64,000 nt of DNA from Ferruginibacter sp. Its GTDB lineage: Bacteria > Bacteroidota > Bacteroidia > Chitinophagales > Chitinophagaceae. The position numbers and the translations under genes were made by a program. This document shows, in pieces, positions 1 to 9,253 of this stretch (position 1 is its first letter; every line of letters begins with the position of its first letter). The stretch covers positions 310,001-374,000 of the forward strand of contig JABFRP010000004.1 of assembly GCA_013141115.1 (NCBI GenBank), read 5' to 3'. A model generated the notes under the pieces. The model had not been told where the DNA came from. It searched no databases and saw only the letters and a list, made by a program, of their open reading frames with translations.

Positions 1-224
1 ACTTTACGACAGGTGTGGTTGGACAATCAGGCTTCGGTAATTTAACCTCGGCAGACAGTTGGTCAACTGCACACTTGCGAATATCCCAGCAAAGGTGCTG
101 TATTTGCGGAAGTTTTCTTTGATACTTTCAGGAATACACTAGTTAGTGGCTATTTTTTGAGACCCTACAAACTCAAAATAATCATCACGAAATAAAACCT
201 GAAATTAAATTCTAAAAATGTAGT
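1..224. other. Spacer at window edge, no assignable gene
   Basis: Both strands have short open stretches across the first 120 bases (a plus-strand frame ending at 119 and a minus-strand frame ending at position 2), but neither has a start codon or a product I recognise. The octamer GTTAGTGG at 142-149 is similar to GTTAGCGG/CCGCTAAC found in two other spacers of the left half (1452-1459 and 8981-8988). The region from about 150 to 224 is AT-rich and presumably carries the promoter of the dipeptidase gene. Confidence 0.4.
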
Positions 225-1412
225 ATGAAATTGAAAATCCTAATTATCGGTATTTTATTGACCCAACAAGTCTATGCACAATCCTACAAGAAAATTCATG
301 CTAAAGCAATTGTAATAGATACACATAATGACTTTTTAATGCAGGTTACAGATAGTGCTTCTGTAGCCTATAGAAATAATGAGTTCACACTTGATAAAGA
401 TTTAAAAGGCAAAACACATATTGATTTGGCAAGACAGAAAGAAGGCGGATTAGATGTGCAAATATTTTCTATTTTTTGTACAGGCGACATGAAATCCCCA
501 TTCAGTTTTGCTAATAGACAGATTGATTCATTAGACGCTGTGATTGCCCGACATCCGGATAAAATTGTAAAAGTAGTCAACAGTAAAGAATTGATGAAAG
601 CGGTTAAGCAACATAAATTAGTCGCTATGCTTGGTGTAGAAGGCGGACACATGATAGAAAATGATTTGAGTAAATTAGATGTTCTATATAAACGGGGTGC
701 AAGATATATGACCCTTACTTGGAATAACTCGACATCATGGGCAACAAGTGCATATGAAGAAACTTTCAAAAAAGATTTGACACATAAGGGTTTGACGGAG
801 TTTGGCAAACAGGTAGTAAATAGAATGAACCAATTGGGCATGATAGTGGACATTAGCCATGTGGGAGAACAAACTTTTTGGGATATAATAAAGACGACGA
901 CTAAACCAGTTATTGCCTCACATAGTTCAGTATATAATTTATGTAACCATCAAAGAAATTTGAAAGATGACCAAATAAAAGCTATTGCAAAAAATGGCGG
1001 TGTAATACAGGTAAATTTTAACCCTCCATTTATCGACAGCAGCTTTGCAAAAAAAGAGAATAGCTTTTTTCAAGAACATAAAATAGAAGCAGATTCTCTT
1101 GTTAAAAGTGGTATGGATGATTGGGTTATGGAAAATTATCTGTATAGTAAGTATAAGAGCGAAGCAAATACAATGCGACCTCCATTATCAGTACTAATTC
1201 AACATATTGAATACATTATTAACTTAGTTGGGGTAGACTACGTTGGACTTGGTTCTGACTTTGATGGAATTAATATTACACCGCAACAATTAGACGATGT
1301 AACTAACTTTCCATTGATTGCAAAAGCACTGGTAGATAAAGGGTATAGCAAAAAAGATATTACTAAAATTTTAGGAGGAAACTTTTTGAGAGTTTTAAAA
1401 GCGAATGAATGA
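225..1412 (+). CDS. Membrane dipeptidase (peptidase family M19), secreted
   Basis: Zinc-dependent dipeptidase of the renal dipeptidase/M19 family, which hydrolyses dipeptides including those with a C-terminal D-residue. A signal peptide occupies about residues 1-19 (cleavage near YAQ-S), so the enzyme acts in the periplasm or outside. Metal-site motifs are visible: H-N-D at residues 34-36, E139-G-G-H142, SH at 211-212, SH at 232-233, and the late GSDFDG motif near residue 340. At 395 residues it has the usual family length and looks intact. It precedes a second secreted hydrolase (from 1517) on the same strand, with a 104-base gap that may hold a separate promoter. A role in peptide scavenging is inferred from the family only. 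Confidence 0.9.
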   Translation: MKLKILIIGILLTQQVYAQSYKKIHAKAIVIDTHNDFLMQVTDSASVAYRNNEFTLDKDLKGKTHIDLARQKEGGLDVQIFSIFCTGDMKSPFSFANRQIDSLDAVIARHPDKIVKVVNSKELMKAVKQHKLVAMLGVEGGHMIENDLSKLDVLYKRGARYMTLTWNNSTSWATSAYEETFKKDLTHKGLTEFGKQVVNRMNQLGMIVDISHVGEQTFWDIIKTTTKPVIASHSSVYNLCNHQRNLKDDQIKAIAKNGGVIQVNFNPPFIDSSFAKKENSFFQEHKIEADSLVKSGMDDWVMENYLYSKYKSEANTMRPPLSVLIQHIEYIINLVGVDYVGLGSDFDGINITPQQLDDVTNFPLIAKALVDKGYSKKDITKILGGNFLRVLKANE

Positions 1413-1516
1413 AAGTGGCCTATTGAAAATACAAATACCATACTAAAACTACCGCTAACTTGACCCGTAAGCAACTTTGACAAAAGCATCATAAAACGAT
1501 TAAATAATTTATATAC

Positions 1517-3274
1517 ATGAAGTATTTTTTCTTACCCATCCTATTATTTACTGCATCTCTCTTTTCTGTAGCAGCACAAGACATTGACATTTTATCCGGA
1601 GTTAAAATTAAGTTGCGGGATGGTGTTAACCTGAATGCTACCGTTTATAAACCACACGAGCAAAAGGAGGCTTTGCCTGTCATTCTCCAGGTGACACCTT
1701 ACATCAGTGATAACTATCATCCACGGGGGACATATTTTGCCAAAAATGGTTATGTCTATGTTATTGTAGACTCCAGGGGCAGAGGTAGTAGCGAAGGTAT
1801 ATTTGATCCCTTTATGCAAGAAGGGAAAGACGGCTTTGACTTAGTAGAATGGCTTGCAATTCAAAATTACTGCAATGGAAAAGTAACAATGTGGGGTGGG
1901 TCATACAGCGGCTTTAACCAATGGGCAACTGCCAAAGAATTGCCGCCTCATTTAAAATCAATTGTACCAGTTGCTTCTGCAAAACCAGGAGTTGATTTTC
2001 CTATACAAGACAATGTGAATTATCCATATGTGATACAGTGGTTAACAAACACCAGCGGAAAAACAGCCAATGATCGCCTTTTTGACGACAAACAGTATTG
2101 GCAAAAGAAGTTTGGAGAACGTTATCAGAAGGATTTAGCCTTTAGAAGTTTGGATAGCATTGCAGGCAATCCAAGTGAAATTTTTCAAAGCTGGTTGGCA
2201 CATCCTGCTTATGATGATTATTTCAAAAGCATGTCGCCAACTCAGGCACAATACGCAAAAATTGAATTTCCAATTCTAAGTATTACTGGGCATTATGATG
2301 GCGACCAGATAGGTGAATTAGCGTTTTATAAAGAGTATATGCAACATGCATCAACTGCAGCCAAAAAAAATCACTACCTTATCATAGGCCCCTGGGATCA
2401 TGCTGGCACAAGAACACCCAATCAAGAATTTGGCGGGTTGACATTTGGTGATGAAAGTTTGCTGAATATGAATACCCTCCATAAACAATGGTATGATTTT
2501 ACTTTAAAAGGCGGGGTAAAACCAGATTTTTTGAAGAATCAAGTGGCCTATTTCGTTTCCAACAAAAACATTTGGAAATATGCTTCTTCATTAAATGAAA
2601 TTGGCAAACACAAACAAATCTTATACCTCAACTCTGCTACTAACAGTAAGCAAAATGTATTACACCATGTAACTTTGCAGACTGATGCTCCTAAAAATAT
2701 TGATCCTGCTGAATATGTTTATGATCCTTTGGACAAAACACTTGACTCAATTGATTTTGGTATGACAGGCATGGCTGACAATTATTTGACAGACCAAAGG
2801 CTAGCCTATAGTATTGGCAAAGCTGGTGTAATCTATCATTCGTCTTTGTTTGACACAGAAACCGAAGTTTCAGGCTTTTTTGAACTTAAAGCATACATAG
2901 AAACCGATGTAAAAGATGTAGATATAATAGCAACTGTTTATGAAATAAAAGCTGAAGGTTCAAGTGTACTATTGACCACTCAAACAATGAGGGCAAGGTA
3001 CAAAGATGATTTGGAGAAAGAAAAACTGCTGGAACCTGGAAGAATCAGTTTGTTTCATTTCAATAACTTCCCCTTTATCTCAAGGGTAATTGAAAAGGGC
3101 AGCAGATTGCGTTTACTCATTTCTTCACCCAATTCAATTTACGTTCAAAAGAATTATTGCAGTGGAGGTGAAGTAGCAAGAGAAACAGCAAAAGACGCAC
3201 ATACAGCGCACATTAAAATTTACAATGATAGTAAGCATCAGAGTGTTTTGATCATTCCTGTTGTTAAAGACTGA
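1517..3274 (+). CDS. CocE/NonD family hydrolase (S15-like alpha/beta hydrolase), secreted
   Basis: Serine hydrolase of the X-Pro dipeptidyl-peptidase (S15)/cocaine esterase family. A signal peptide covers residues 1-20 (ending VAAQ). The nucleophile motif GGSYSG places the serine at residue 129. D261 or D263 (HYDGD) and H295 (PWDH) are the likely partners of the triad. The C-terminal third (about 350-585) has the beta-sandwich character of X-Pro dipeptidyl-peptidase C-terminal domains. The 585-residue length is normal. Family members act as glutaryl-7-ACA acylases, esterases or Xaa-Pro peptidases, and the substrate cannot be read from sequence. Its place after an M19 dipeptidase fits extracellular peptide or amide turnover. 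Confidence 0.88.
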   Translation: MKYFFLPILLFTASLFSVAAQDIDILSGVKIKLRDGVNLNATVYKPHEQKEALPVILQVTPYISDNYHPRGTYFAKNGYVYVIVDSRGRGSSEGIFDPFMQEGKDGFDLVEWLAIQNYCNGKVTMWGGSYSGFNQWATAKELPPHLKSIVPVASAKPGVDFPIQDNVNYPYVIQWLTNTSGKTANDRLFDDKQYWQKKFGERYQKDLAFRSLDSIAGNPSEIFQSWLAHPAYDDYFKSMSPTQAQYAKIEFPILSITGHYDGDQIGELAFYKEYMQHASTAAKKNHYLIIGPWDHAGTRTPNQEFGGLTFGDESLLNMNTLHKQWYDFTLKGGVKPDFLKNQVAYFVSNKNIWKYASSLNEIGKHKQILYLNSATNSKQNVLHHVTLQTDAPKNIDPAEYVYDPLDKTLDSIDFGMTGMADNYLTDQRLAYSIGKAGVIYHSSLFDTETEVSGFFELKAYIETDVKDVDIIATVYEIKAEGSSVLLTTQTMRARYKDDLEKEKLLEPGRISLFHFNNFPFISRVIEKGSRLRLLISSPNSIYVQKNYCSGGEVARETAKDAHTAHIKIYNDSKHQSVLIIPVVKD

Positions 3275-3395
3275 ATGAACAATATGTATTGATAAAAAGC
3301 TGCGGTCATTTCCCAGAACATGAAGATTCAAAGAATCATGTAAAACTAGTAAATAAAACCTTATTGTAATTTCAACAAAATAATAATAATTCAAA

Positions 3396-3848
3396 ATGGA
3401 ATCAATTGAAATTGAATTTGACGACTTCATAATTACCACGGAAAAAAGTAAAATGAATGTTGTAGCCATTCACGATTTTTTATCTAACTATTCAGGCTGG
3501 AGTAATAATATTCCTATAGAAAAAGTACAAACTTCTATTGACAACTCCTTGAATTTTGGACTTTTCCACCAGGGAGATCAAATTGGTTTGGCAAGAGTTA
3601 TCTCTGATTATTCTACCATTGCTTATTTAGGCGATATTTATATTTTGGAAAATTATCGTGGTTTGGGGCTTTCAAAAAAACTAATGAATGCTGTAATGAG
3701 TCATCCAAACTTACAGGGATTGAGACGCTGGATATTATTAACCTCCACCGCTGATTGGCTGTATGAGAAATACGGGTTTACCCAATTGCCTAAACCGGAA
3801 ATTTATATGGAACTTTATAATCCAGATATTTATTCCCAAAAAAATTGA
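3396..3848 (+). CDS. GNAT family N-acetyltransferase
   Basis: Acetyl-CoA-dependent N-acetyltransferase of 150 residues. The acetyl-CoA pyrophosphate-binding loop is visible as RGLGLS at residues 88-93, following the beta-strand LGDIYILENY. The later segment WLYEKYGF is the usual end of the GNAT fold. There is no signal peptide, so it is cytoplasmic. The acceptor substrate is unknown. The next gene begins 18 bases downstream on the same strand, so the two may be cotranscribed. Single-domain GNAT genes of this size are common in accessory regions. Confidence 0.85.
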   Translation: MESIEIEFDDFIITTEKSKMNVVAIHDFLSNYSGWSNNIPIEKVQTSIDNSLNFGLFHQGDQIGLARVISDYSTIAYLGDIYILENYRGLGLSKKLMNAVMSHPNLQGLRRWILLTSTADWLYEKYGFTQLPKPEIYMELYNPDIYSQKN

Positions 3849-3866
3849 AAATAGTCATTCCGCTCT

Positions 3867-4658
3867 ATGGAAGCAAAAAACTATAAACTGGTTTTCAACG
3901 AGGAGTTTAGCTCTTCAAAATTAAACACTGATAATTGGATTCCATTTTATTTACCGCAATGGAGTTCACGGGAAAAATCAAAACCTGATTATGAAATAAA
4001 AGATGGATTACTTTCTTTACAGATTTCAGAAAATCAAAAGCCCTGGTGTCCGGAATTTAATGGCAAAGTAAAGTGCTCCTCCATTCAAACAGGTGTATTT
4101 GCCGGGAAGTTGGGTAGTGATATTGGTCAACACAAGTTTTTTAATCCAAAATGTGTAGTTCGTGAAGAACAGGAAAGTGAACAAAAATACGTTCCTCAAT
4201 ATGGCTATTTTGAAATGAGAGCCAGATTTGCTGCAACAAAATCAGATGTAGTTGCACTATGGATGATTGGCTTTGAAGATACACCGGAAAAGTCGGCAGA
4301 ACTTTGCATTGTAGAAATTAAAGGTTGGAATATTAAAAAGCGTAAGGCCAAAATTGGTATGGGAATTCACAAGTTTAACGATCCAAAACTTACGGAGGAT
4401 TTTTCGGAGAATGAATGCAAAATTGATGTTACTGAATTTCATGTTTACGCAGTAGAATGGACAAAAGAAAAAATTGTGTTTTCGATTGATCATATAAAAG
4501 TTAAGGAAATAGATCAGTCTCCTGATTACCCAATGCAATTTATGCTTGGGATTTATGAAATACCGGAGAAGATTTCTGTTAATGCAATTAAAACTTATCC
4601 AAAGAGATTTATTGTAGATTATGTTCGTGGGTATGAGAATTTCAGGTCATTAGGATAA
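3867..4658 (+). CDS. Glycoside hydrolase family 16-like protein, no signal peptide
   Basis: A 263-residue jelly-roll protein resembling GH16 beta-glucanases. The order of motifs fits: an N-terminal FNEEFSSSKLNTDNW strand, a YGYFEMRARFA strand near 112-122, the active-site strand near 145-150, and the late YAVEWTKEKIVFSID segment. GH16 active sites normally read E-x-D-x-x-E. Here the segment is E145-L-C147-I-V-E150, so both glutamates are kept but the assisting aspartate is cysteine. No signal peptide is visible, unusual for a polysaccharide hydrolase. It could be a divergent cytoplasmic enzyme or a carbohydrate-binding relative. The catalytic claim is weaker than the fold claim. Confidence 0.7.
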   Translation: MEAKNYKLVFNEEFSSSKLNTDNWIPFYLPQWSSREKSKPDYEIKDGLLSLQISENQKPWCPEFNGKVKCSSIQTGVFAGKLGSDIGQHKFFNPKCVVREEQESEQKYVPQYGYFEMRARFAATKSDVVALWMIGFEDTPEKSAELCIVEIKGWNIKKRKAKIGMGIHKFNDPKLTEDFSENECKIDVTEFHVYAVEWTKEKIVFSIDHIKVKEIDQSPDYPMQFMLGIYEIPEKISVNAIKTYPKRFIVDYVRGYENFRSLG

Positions 4659-4774
4659 TAGCAAATTTATTTTGCAGCTTTACACCCTACTTTATTTAAA
4701 TGAATTTTTGTGCAAGTTTTTATATTTTTATAAAGGAGAGTGATAATAAAAACTACATTAATAAATCACGTAAG

Positions 4775-5122
4775 ATGAAAATATTTATTACAATACTCGG
4801 GCTTTTGAATGGCATTTATATGTTACTTGATGGGATTTTTGTGATGATATATGGAAAGTTTATTGGTCCTGAAAAACCGGGGCCTTGGGCAAATGTTTTT
4901 TACAAATTCAATGTTGATGTTTTAAAACTTGGCCCACTGTTTATAGTATTTGGTGTTCTATGGATTTTTTGGCTTTACGGGTTGTGGGCAAATCAATCCT
5001 GGACGTATCTGTTTGGGCTTGTAATTTGTATTCTAACATTTTGGTATTTACCAATTGGAACATTTACTTCTTTAATTATTATTGGAGCATTGTTGCTTTT
5101 TAAAAAGAAGCTTGGATTATAA
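4775..5122 (+). CDS. Small integral membrane protein, unknown
   Basis: An open frame extends upstream to 4700, but the ATG at 4775 (internal methionine 26) begins a more natural hydrophobic N-terminus (MKIFITILGLLNG). From there the product is about 115 residues with roughly four hydrophobic segments and a lysine-rich tail (FKKKLGL). I do not recognise the family. It lies between the GH16-like gene and an AraC regulator on the same strand, and nothing visible ties it to either. Confidence 0.6.
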   Translation: MKIFITILGLLNGIYMLLDGIFVMIYGKFIGPEKPGPWANVFYKFNVDVLKLGPLFIVFGVLWIFWLYGLWANQSWTYLFGLVICILTFWYLPIGTFTSLIIIGALLLFKKKLGL

Positions 5123-5192
5123 GTATTTTTTAATTAATTCTTCAAGTATTTCGGTATTTAAAAACGAATAAATTAATAGTATTTGAAAACAA

Positions 5193-6068
5193 ATGAAGCA
5201 ATTTAAATTTCAAAAAAATAAATACGACATTGAGTTGCTGATGGATATCGGAACTTATAAAGATATACCTGAATATTTTTTTGAAAGTACCTTGCATAAC
5301 ACTGATTTTTATGAAATTATTTTCTTTGCCAGGGGAAATGGGTATTTGGAACTTGAGCAGCAGAAAATAAAAATATCGAATAATACAATTGTTTTTATTT
5401 CACCATTTCAAAAAAGAAAATGGTTTGTTGAGAAATCTAAAATTGATTGTCATTTTTTGTTTTTCCAGGATAGCTTCTTATCAAAATTCTTTTCTGATAA
5501 ACTTTTCTCTTTCCGGCTTCAATTCTTTTATAACAAAGCCAAGCCTTTATTTATAAGAATCAGTACAGCTCATTTAGGGCAATTACAAAATATATTTAAA
5601 GAATTATTAGCTGAAATAAATGCATTTAAATCTGATAGCGAACATATCATCAGGGCTTTGTTATATTTTGTCCTTATCAAACTTAACAGGCTTTATTCTG
5701 AATGTTACCAGCTATCTGCGGAGACTGAAAATAATATTATTGCTTTCAGTTTTAAACAGCTTTTGCAAAGTGAGATACGAATGAATAGAAATGTTGACTA
5801 TTATGCCAGAAAATTGGGTGTGAGCAGAATTACTTTAAATAAGAGTATCAAAAATCAATTTGGCATCACTGTTTCAAAAATGATTACTGATTTTATTCTG
5901 TTTGAGGTAAAATCTTATATCTTATATACCAATCTTAACATTAATGAAATTGCTGATTTACTTAATTTTTCTGCGGCAAACCATTTTACAAGATTTTTCA
6001 GAAATAACACGGGCTACTCTCCAAAAGAATTCAGGCTTGCTTATCAAAATGGTATTTCTCTTACCTGA
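5193..6068 (+). CDS. AraC family transcriptional regulator
   Basis: DNA-binding regulator of 291 residues. The N-terminal part (about 30-110) looks like a cupin-type ligand domain (for example YEIIFFARGNGYLELEQQKI). The C-terminal 95 residues hold the paired helix-turn-helix of AraC/XylS proteins, with the closing signature FSAANHFTRFFRNNTGYSPKEF. It is cytoplasmic and its effector is unknown. It sits upstream of the phosphodiesterase gene (from 6192) on the same strand with 120 bases between, so regulation of that neighbour is possible but only by position. Confidence 0.88.
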   Translation: MKQFKFQKNKYDIELLMDIGTYKDIPEYFFESTLHNTDFYEIIFFARGNGYLELEQQKIKISNNTIVFISPFQKRKWFVEKSKIDCHFLFFQDSFLSKFFSDKLFSFRLQFFYNKAKPLFIRISTAHLGQLQNIFKELLAEINAFKSDSEHIIRALLYFVLIKLNRLYSECYQLSAETENNIIAFSFKQLLQSEIRMNRNVDYYARKLGVSRITLNKSIKNQFGITVSKMITDFILFEVKSYILYTNLNINEIADLLNFSAANHFTRFFRNNTGYSPKEFRLAYQNGISLT

Positions 6069-6191
6069 TTGGGCTATATAGTTTTTTTAGTGTTTTATAT
6101 TTTTGTAAAAAATTTAGGTTGTAGTTTGAACCGGTACCATCGCTACACTTAAAGTAAAAACGAAAATTGCATTAAAAAACTTTTGACAATT

Positions 6192-8150
6192 ATGCTTATA
6201 ATCCAACTTGTTAAACAAATTATTTCTGGCATTATAATAAGAAAATTCTTACAAGATTTTTTTTTGTATAAAAAAACATTGCTAATAATTGCAGTTGTGG
6301 CTACATTTCAAGCCAATGGACAACCCCCCAAAAAAAGGGTAGTCATGATTTCAATTGACGGAGCACCTGACTACCTCATAGATAAATTTCTTAGAAATGG
6401 CATACTTTCTCCTAATGGTGCGTTTGCCAAAATGAAAAAGCAGGGGGCTTACGCCGAAAGCGTTTTGCCGGTAAATGTTGCATCTACTGGTCCTTCGCAT
6501 ATTTCAATTTTTACAGGTGCTTCGCCGTCAAAAACTGGTATGGTTGGTAATTCCTTCCGCAAGGCAGACCAAAGCTGGAACAGTCCTGCAATAACTGCTT
6601 TTAGATACCCTATTGCTGCTGAAACAATATTTCAGGCAGCAATGAGGCAAGGAAAAAAAGTAATGGCACTGGGAGGCGTTGGGCTTGATAATATTACAGA
6701 AAGCCGCAAAACCGATTACTTGCACATGTACCCTAATATTGTAGGGCCATCACTGGTAATAGACCTGATTCGAACAGATACTGTTATTACCGACAAAAAA
6801 GCCAAAAGTTTTATAAAGTTAAAAGCCGGTAGTAAAAGCCCTTCTCCACTTTTATTAGAAATTTCCGGCAGTTTTAAATTGCCGCTAAATATATATTTAT
6901 CTGATTCGGCATTAAACGATGCAAATATATTACGCCCCATCACTCAAATTATTGTTGACACTGATTCGGATTTGAGTAACGGATATGCTGCATCAGTAGT
7001 GCCTGAAAACTGGACAGAAATGGCAATAGAAAAAAACGGTAAGCAATACAATACTTCTTTCAGAATTTTTAAGGCGGATGAAATTTTGGGAAAGTATCGT
7101 CTTTTTATGACAGCTCCTGCAGAAGTATTTGGTAGCCCGTTCGGGTTTCTGCAAAAAATACAATCAGCCTGTGGATTATGGCCGGGAGAACCAGAAAATA
7201 GAAAACAAACTACCGGCCTTGTTTCTGAAGAAATTTGGTTTGAGCAAGTAGGCAGATTGGCAAAATATTCAAGGAATATGATTCTAACAGTTATGAAAGA
7301 GGATAATTGGGATTTGTTGTTTGGATATTTTTCTACATTAGATGATGTGCAGCACAGGTATACACTTACCAGCCCCAGGCAGTTAGATTATAAAGCCAAC
7401 AATGGTAAAAGACCTGCCAGATATGCTGGCTACATTGAAAAATGGTTTCAGACTATTGACAATTATTTACTTGAAATAATTAATGCAGCCCCTAAAGAAA
7501 CCAACTTTGTTATCTTCTCCGACCATGGCATGATACCTGCGCACACCTGTTTGCTATTAAATAATTATTTTGAGCAATCAGGGTTTAGTTTTTCTACGCA
7601 GGAAATAACAAGCACTTCCAGTGGCAACTCCGCTCATATTTACATTAACAAAGAAAAAATAAATAATGACGATTTTGCTGCTTATCTAACACGTGTTAGC
7701 CAAAGCCTTAAATCCCTAAAAGACTCTACAACAGGAGAACTTATTTTTGAGTTGGTAGCAAATCAACAAGAGCAGAAAAAATATGGGTTATATCATAAAG
7801 ATTATTCGGGTGATTTATTTGTGAGTTGTAAGGCAGGTTATACAATATCTGCAAGGTATCAGCCCGGGGTAAATTACCTGGTTCAAAATTCATTTGATCC
7901 GGCCATGTTCGAAAATCAAAATCAGGCCACTAAAAACTTCCTGATAAATGGATCCATGAATGAAACAAGCCCGGGCGTACATGGCTGCCTGGCAACTCTA
8001 AGGGAAGGGCAATCAATTTTTTATTCAATAGGGCCAGATGTGCCTAAAAGAAGATTAAAAAAAATATTTTCACTACAAATAGCAGCAACTGTGTCGGAGC
8101 TATTAGGAATACAACCACCTGCCAATTCGGAAGGGGAAAGTGTTTTCTAA
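6192..8150 (+). CDS. Alkaline phosphatase family protein (nucleotide pyrophosphatase/phosphodiesterase type), exported
   Basis: Member of the alkaline phosphatase superfamily closest to type I phosphodiesterases/NPPs. A frame with a TTG start opens at 6183, but the ATG at 6192 is preferred. A hydrophobic export signal ends near FQANGQ. The motif MISIDGAPDYL carries the first metal aspartate, STGPSH the probable nucleophile region, and FVIFSDHGMIPAH the second metal cluster. Length (about 652 residues) is at the long end for the family. A decayed second copy of its 5' end lies just downstream (8244-8394). The substrate (nucleotide, phosphodiester or phosphonate) cannot be told. Confidence 0.85.
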   Translation: MLIIQLVKQIISGIIIRKFLQDFFLYKKTLLIIAVVATFQANGQPPKKRVVMISIDGAPDYLIDKFLRNGILSPNGAFAKMKKQGAYAESVLPVNVASTGPSHISIFTGASPSKTGMVGNSFRKADQSWNSPAITAFRYPIAAETIFQAAMRQGKKVMALGGVGLDNITESRKTDYLHMYPNIVGPSLVIDLIRTDTVITDKKAKSFIKLKAGSKSPSPLLLEISGSFKLPLNIYLSDSALNDANILRPITQIIVDTDSDLSNGYAASVVPENWTEMAIEKNGKQYNTSFRIFKADEILGKYRLFMTAPAEVFGSPFGFLQKIQSACGLWPGEPENRKQTTGLVSEEIWFEQVGRLAKYSRNMILTVMKEDNWDLLFGYFSTLDDVQHRYTLTSPRQLDYKANNGKRPARYAGYIEKWFQTIDNYLLEIINAAPKETNFVIFSDHGMIPAHTCLLLNNYFEQSGFSFSTQEITSTSSGNSAHIYINKEKINNDDFAAYLTRVSQSLKSLKDSTTGELIFELVANQQEQKKYGLYHKDYSGDLFVSCKAGYTISARYQPGVNYLVQNSFDPAMFENQNQATKNFLINGSMNETSPGVHGCLATLREGQSIFYSIGPDVPKRRLKKIFSLQIAATVSELLGIQPPANSEGESVF

Positions 8151-8495
8151 TTTATTCAAACAGAGTCTATTTATGTAAACTATAGTGCATCAACAAAAGG
8201 CCTTTTGGCAATATTTACAGAGGTTACAATTTTTTGTATCTCAGATGGACAACCATCACAAAAGAAACTAGCTATGCCATCAATTGATGGTACACGGATT
8301 ATCTTACAGATAAATTTCTAAAGAGAGGTGTGTATCTATCTAACGGGCCTTTAGTAAAATGAAAAGAAATGGCATTCAGGCTAAAAAGGTGTTCAATGCT
8401 CATTGCTATTTTGACAAACTTGCACAAAGCCTGTATTTTGGCAAACATTGTTTTGTGTTCGTTTTTTTGCAGACTAAAAATATGAAGAAATTGAT
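8151..8495. other. Spacer containing a decayed gene fragment
   Basis: This 345-base spacer separates the phosphodiesterase gene from the convergent VOC gene. Its middle (8244-8394) is a degenerate copy of the phosphodiesterase N-terminus, listed separately. The remaining bases are AT-rich and show no further gene. Confidence 0.7.
8244..8394 (+). pseudogene. Remnant of a second alkaline-phosphatase-family gene (N-terminal fragment)
   Basis: Reading the plus strand gives GQPSQKKLAMPSIDG from 8247, then after a one-base frame change DYLTDKFLKRGVYLSNGP, and after another change MKRNGIQAKKVF. These match in order the intact neighbour's GQPPKKRVVMISIDG, DYLIDKFLRNGILSPNG and MKKQGAYAESVL. Nucleotide identity is clear but imperfect and similarity fades after about 8394. 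Two frame changes and no downstream body mean it cannot encode an enzyme. It is the relic of a tandem paralogue or of a partial duplication. Confidence 0.85.
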
Positions 8496-8921
8496 CTATT
8501 TTTTTGCTTCCTGAGTTATCTTCCAACTAATACCAAATTTGTCAATGCAAATACCATAATAAGAATTCCAGAATGTCATTTTCATTGGCACTTTTACTTG
8601 TCCGCTTTCAGAGAGTTCATTAAATAATCTGTCTGCCTCTGCTTTACTGTCTGTATGAAGGATTAGCGAAAAGTTGCTATAAGCAATTGATTCTTCATAC
8701 GCTACTGTGTTATCAGAGCCCATTAAAATTGTTTCTGTACTAATTGGTAATGAGATATGCATAATTTTTTCGTCCGCTTCCCGAAAAATTTGTCTGTCCG
8801 TTTTTGGGACATCTTTATAGCGTCCAATGTATGTAATTTCATTTCGGAAAACTGATTTATAAAAACTGAACGCATCTTCACAATTACCGTTAAAATAAAT
8901 GTATGGATTCAATGTTGTCAT
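8496..8921 (-). CDS. VOC family protein (PhnB-like glyoxalase fold)
   Basis: A 141-residue protein of the PhnB/3-demethylubiquinone-9 methyltransferase-like branch of the vicinal oxygen chelate superfamily. The family opening is clear (LNPYIYFNGNCEDAFSFYKSVF), as are the later segments MHISLPIS and ILMGSD and the closing YGICIDKFGISWKI. Members often lack a full metal site and few have assigned reactions. It is cytoplasmic and monocistronic by appearance, downstream of the minus-strand group ending at 9006 with 84 bases between. Confidence 0.85.
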   Translation of the reverse strand: MTTLNPYIYFNGNCEDAFSFYKSVFRNEITYIGRYKDVPKTDRQIFREADEKIMHISLPISTETILMGSDNTVAYEESIAYSNFSLILHTDSKAEADRLFNELSESGQVKVPMKMTFWNSYYGICIDKFGISWKITQEAKK

Positions 8922-9005
8922 AAAATATTATTTTACAATTCTATTTACTTTTACTGGCGTTGTAATACATAGGAACCCATGTTAGCGGCTGCCATTTTTT
9001 GTCAA

Positions 9006-9251
9006 CTAATTTTGTATAAATTGAGCCACTTCTTCCCATCTTGAATAAATTCCGTTGTCAAGGATTTTATCTGCACCATACTTGTAAATTAAAAGTCCGA
9101 CAAAAATTCCCAAACACAAAAATCCGTATGCAATGTTTTGTTTGTCGCCAAAACCAAATGCAGAAAACAATCGCACTTTCCAAATACCCAAAACCAAATG
9201 TGGCATTGCATTCATCAATGTCGAACTAATAACAAAATCCATCCAATTCAT
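9006..9251 (-). CDS. Small membrane protein, unknown (last gene of SRPBCC group)
   Basis: An 81-residue protein with two likely membrane helices (about 12-28 and 42-57) and a charged C-terminus (WEEVAQFIQN). I do not recognise the family. It starts two bases after the stop of the preceding gene, so it is almost certainly translated as part of the same operon. It lacks an export signal beyond its own helices. The only clue to its role is this tight linkage with another small membrane protein and an SRPBCC protein. Confidence 0.65.
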   Translation of the reverse strand: MNWMDFVISSTLMNAMPHLVLGIWKVRLFSAFGFGDKQNIAYGFLCLGIFVGLLIYKYGADKILDNGIYSRWEEVAQFIQN

Positions 9252-9253
9252 AA

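Noticed and set aside
368..853. Antisense coding frame of 161 residues inside the dipeptidase gene
   Set aside because: It is fully covered by a clear M19 gene on the other strand and has a cysteine/serine-rich composition typical of shadow frames.
4700..4774. N-terminal extension of the small membrane protein from the ATG at 4700
   Set aside because: The extension is Lys/Asn/Ser-rich and precedes a natural hydrophobic start at 4775; it looks like translated leader.
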